A stretch of 9,640 bases of DNA, taken from positions 1-9,640 of the forward strand of contig JAITIG010000148.1 of NCBI GenBank assembly GCA_031279575.1, given 5' to 3'. The translations under genes and the position numbers were made by a program. The DNA comes from Bifidobacteriaceae bacterium (GTDB lineage: Bacteria > Actinomycetota > Actinomycetes > Actinomycetales > WQXJ01). Of this stretch, positions 6,758 through 9,640 are shown piece after piece. Position 1 is the first letter of the stretch, and every line of letters starts with the position of its first letter. The notes beneath the pieces were generated by a model, which worked only from the letters and a program-made list of their open reading frames with translations, was not told the origin of the DNA and did not search any database.

Positions 6758-6834
6758 TTGGCCGGCCGGCCTGCGCACGCGATCGCCTGACCAGGCAAAA
6801 CGCGGATGAAGCCGCGCCAGGCCCGCCACCCAAC

Positions 6835-6885
6835 CCACCCGAAATTGCCACCACCGGCTCGGTGGTGGCAATTAACGGTGTCCCC
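6835..6885. repeat. 51-bp hairpin element, copy 2
   Basis: Contains a perfect 14-bp stem, 6843-6856 paired with 6860-6873, around a 3-nt loop (6857-6859). Outside it, CACC-G (6836-6841, one C bulged) can pair with CGGTG (6876-6880), giving a longer imperfect hairpin. It ends 33 bp before the candidate sodA -10 box. It could be a dispersed palindromic repeat of the genome, a regulator-binding site present in duplicate, or a processed RNA structure. Confidence 0.95.
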
Positions 6886-6918
6886 CAGGCGCTCGGCGGC
6901 CGGGGCGGCAGGGCGTGG

Positions 6919-6924
6919 TGTAAT
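6919..6924 (+). promoter_or_regulatory. Candidate -10 box for sodA
   Basis: TGTAAT differs from TATAAT at one base and is the only AT-rich hexamer near. It lies 41 bp before the sodA ATG, which would give a leader of about 35 nt. No TTGACA-like -35 box is visible. Confidence 0.4.
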
Positions 6925-6965
6925 GGAAGCTCACGCACCGAGCCCAGCCTGATTGGGAGGGACCA

Positions 6966-7559
6966 ATGGCCGTTTACACCTTGCCCGAGCTGCCCTACGA
7001 CTATTCGGCGCTGGAGCCGCACATCTCCGGCAAGATCATGCAGTTGCACCACGGCAAACACCACGCCGCCTATGTGGCCGGCGCCAACGCCGCGCTCGAG
7101 CAGTTGGCCCAGGCCCGCGCCTCCGGCGATTACGCGGCCCTGCCCAAGCTGGAGAAGGACCTGGCCTTCAACGTTGCCGGGCACGCCAACCACACGGTTT
7201 TCTGGCAAAACCTCACCCCCGACTCCCCCGGCGCGCCCGATGGCGCCCTGGCCAGCGCCATCAAGGCCGACTTCGGCTCGTTCGAGGCCTTCAAGGCGCA
7301 GTTCACGGCGGCGGCGACCGGCCTGCAAGGCTCGGGCTGGGCCATGCTGACCTGGGAGCCGCTGGGCGGAAAACTGCTGGTCAACCAGCTATACGACCAC
7401 CAGTCGAACCTCTCGGCCGGCCTCAAGCCGCTGCTGGTGCTCGACATGTGGGAGCACGCCTTCTACCTCGACTACCTCAACGTCAAGGCCGATTACGTGG
7501 CCGCCTTCTGGAACATAGTCAACTGGGCGGACGTCGCCGCCCGCCACGCCGCGCGCTGA
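6966..7559 (+). CDS. sodA: Superoxide dismutase, Fe/Mn family
   Basis: Converts superoxide to oxygen and hydrogen peroxide. The product is 197 residues, normal for the family, with no signal peptide visible. The four metal ligands are all present: H28 in [12 protein letters not shown]76 in GHANHTVFW, and D160 and H164 in [28 protein letters not shown] (122-138) and LYDHQSN (142-148) are typical; H145 in this loop matches actinobacterial enzymes of the mycobacterial type. The metal, Fe or Mn, cannot be fixed from sequence: the Gly in GHANH leans toward Mn-type or cambialistic enzymes. GGGAGG (6955-6960) stands 5 nt before the ATG. It is the only plus-strand gene and is probably monocistronic, diverging from the receiver gene across the repeat-bearing region. 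Confidence 0.97.
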   Translation: MAVYTLPELPYDYSALEPHISGKIMQLHHGKHHAAYVAGANAALEQLAQARASGDYAALPKLEKDLAFNVAGHANHTVFWQNLTPDSPGAPDGALASAIKADFGSFEAFKAQFTAAATGLQGSGWAMLTWEPLGGKLLVNQLYDHQSNLSAGLKPLLVLDMWEHAFYLDYLNVKADYVAAFWNIVNWADVAARHAAR

Positions 7560-7564
7560 CCCGC

Positions 7565-7621
7565 GCCCCAGGCGGCCGGTCGGGGGCGGCGCGGCGTCGG
7601 GGGCGGCACCGCGCCTGGGGC
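7565..7621. terminator. Inverted repeat in the sodA/chorismate mutase convergent gap
   Basis: GCCCCAGGCG (7565-7574) pairs with CGCCTGGGGC (7612-7621), ten bases each, around a 37-nt GC-rich loop. It starts 6 nt past the sodA stop. It has no U run, so a role as terminator is only plausible from its position. Confidence 0.35.
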
Positions 7622-7623
7622 CG

Positions 7624-7644
7624 CCAGGGCGCCTCAGGCGCTGG
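7624..7644. terminator. Second small hairpin in the convergent gap
   Basis: CCAG...CGCC (7624-7627, 7630-7633) pairs with GGCG+CTGG (7637-7644) with a 2-nt bulge and a TCA loop. It lies 6 bp past the stop of the chorismate mutase gene and could serve either convergent transcript. Confidence 0.3.
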
Positions 7645-7650
7645 GGGGAT

Positions 7651-8055
7651 TCAGGCGCCCGCGGGGCGGGAGTCGGCGATGGCCTCGTGGTGGCGGATGA
7701 CCTCCGCCACGATGAAGTTGACGAACTTCTCCGCGAACACCGGGTCGAGGCCGGACTCGACCGCCAAAGCCCGCAGCCGGGCGATCTGCTGCGCCTCGCG
7801 CGCCAGGTCCGCCGGGGGCAGGCCGGCCTCGGCTTTGAGATGGCCCACCGTTTGGGTGAACTTGAAACGCTCCGCCAGCAGGTGGACCAGGGCGGCGTCG
7901 ATGTTGTCGATCGAGGCCCGCAGGCCGCCCAGCAGCGCGGCCGCCTGGGCGGCCTGCTCCAGATCTAGCGGCGGGGCGGCCTGGGCGGCCGCCCAGGGGG
8001 GGCCGGCCGCGGACCCGGGCGGGCCGGGGCTCGGCTCGGGGCGGGCCGGGGACAC
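7651..8055 (-). CDS. Chorismate mutase, AroQ type
   Basis: Converts chorismate to prephenate, the branch to phenylalanine and tyrosine. The product is 134 residues: a Pro/Ala-rich lead of about 40 residues, then the helical domain. Key positions can be read: R46 in LRASIDNID, R63 in LLAERFKFT, K74 in VGHLKAEAGLPP, D83, R86 and E87 in ADLAREAQQIARLR, and E118 in FIVAEVIRHH, at about the place of the final catalytic polar residue. The LDPVFAEKFVNFIVAEVIRHH ending is shared with stand-alone actinobacterial enzymes. Start GTG 8055 lies in the same frame as clpX, one codon past its TGA, and has no clear ribosome binding site, so it probably depends on reinitiation after clpX. A later start cannot be excluded, since the first 40 residues are not conserved. 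No prephenate dehydratase or dehydrogenase domain is attached. Confidence 0.93.
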   Translation of the reverse strand: MSPARPEPSPGPPGSAAGPPWAAAQAAPPLDLEQAAQAAALLGGLRASIDNIDAALVHLLAERFKFTQTVGHLKAEAGLPPADLAREAQQIARLRALAVESGLDPVFAEKFVNFIVAEVIRHHEAIADSRPAGA

Positions 8056-8058
8056 CGG

Positions 8059-9519
<1,461 letters not shown>

Positions 9520-9554
9520 AAGAAGTCCTTTCGCCGTGGGGAAGATCGGCTCCC

Positions 9555-9560
9555 ATCGTA
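9555..9560 (-). promoter_or_regulatory. Candidate -10 box for clpX
   Basis: TACGAT on the minus strand fits the TAnnnT form, and transcription would start near 9547-9549, giving a leader of about 30 nt with the AAAGGA site. No clear -35 box is seen. If real, clpX is transcribed on its own rather than from an upstream clpP promoter. Confidence 0.4.
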
Positions 9561-9640
9561 ACCCCCTCAGACCAGAGCGCGCATGCAGGCGCGCCGCGCC
9601 AGCCCGCCCGGCCGGCTGGAGACCCAGGGCGGCGTCCGAG
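9561..9640. other. Right-edge stretch with nothing recognised
   Basis: Upstream of the clpX promoter candidate I see no convincing coding sequence. None of the three minus-strand frames resembles the end of ClpP or trigger factor. The stretch is too short to exclude the tail of an unknown gene. Confidence 0.5.

Larger units (their letters stand above)
6637..6965. other. Divergent intergenic region between the receiver gene and sodA
   Basis: This 329-bp stretch has no credible gene. It holds candidate promoters at both ends (6644-6649 leftward, 6919-6924 rightward) and two copies of a hairpin-forming 51-bp element (6707-6757, 6835-6885). The 77 bp between them contain two small inverted repeats, GCCTG-ac-CAGGC (6785-6796) and CGCGG-n6-CCGCG (6801-6816), of doubtful meaning. 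Confidence 0.85.

Noticed and set aside
6637..6798. Upstream extension of the receiver gene by 54 codons
   Set aside because: The extension reads through a copy of the 51-bp hairpin element; copy 2 read on the same strand would give a similar peptide. ATG 6636 with its -10 box is more likely.
6707..6885. CRISPR-like array from the two repeated elements
   Set aside because: Only two copies, repeat length 51 with a 77-bp spacer, and no cas genes.

Overview
The window is very GC-rich DNA in which nearly all bases are coding, with GTG and TTG starts, proteins that closely resemble actinobacterial families, and the local order glnE / glnA2 / panB / NAD-synthetase-like gene. This points to a high-GC actinobacterium; I cannot name the genus. 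I see no phage, transposase, CRISPR array, tRNA or rRNA.

Layout. On the minus strand, reading from right to left: clpX (9519-8059) followed after 3 nt by a chorismate mutase (8055-7651). On the plus strand alone is a superoxide dismutase, sodA (6966-7559). It converges on the chorismate mutase and diverges from the next minus-strand block. That block runs: an atypical receiver-domain protein (6636-6202), trpD (6197-5118), a shortened NAD-synthetase glutaminase-like protein (5082-4402), panB (4313-3504), a GlnA2-type glutamine synthetase (3298-1958), and glnE (1961 to beyond the left edge). The gaps suggest transcription units of receiver+trpD(+nadE-like), panB, and glnA+glnE, but no transcript data are available.

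How the genes relate. glnA and glnE concern ammonia assimilation and its post-translational control. trpD and the chorismate mutase both concern use of chorismate for aromatic amino acids. panB makes the pantothenate precursor for CoA. clpX is the unfoldase of the Clp protease, and sodA detoxifies superoxide.

Most worth a second look: (1) GlnE has an in-frame Ala/Pro/Gly/Glu-rich repetitive N-terminal extension of about 150 residues, with an internal duplication that keeps frame; (2) ClpX has an insert of about 60 residues of low complexity just before its Walker A; (3) the protein next to panB looks like the glutaminase half of NadE with all three catalytic positions replaced and the synthetase half missing; (4) the sodA/receiver divergent region carries two nearly identical copies of a 51-bp element forming a 14-bp hairpin, 128 bp apart. 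I found no clearly new multi-gene system; the genes are mostly housekeeping with unusual embellishments.
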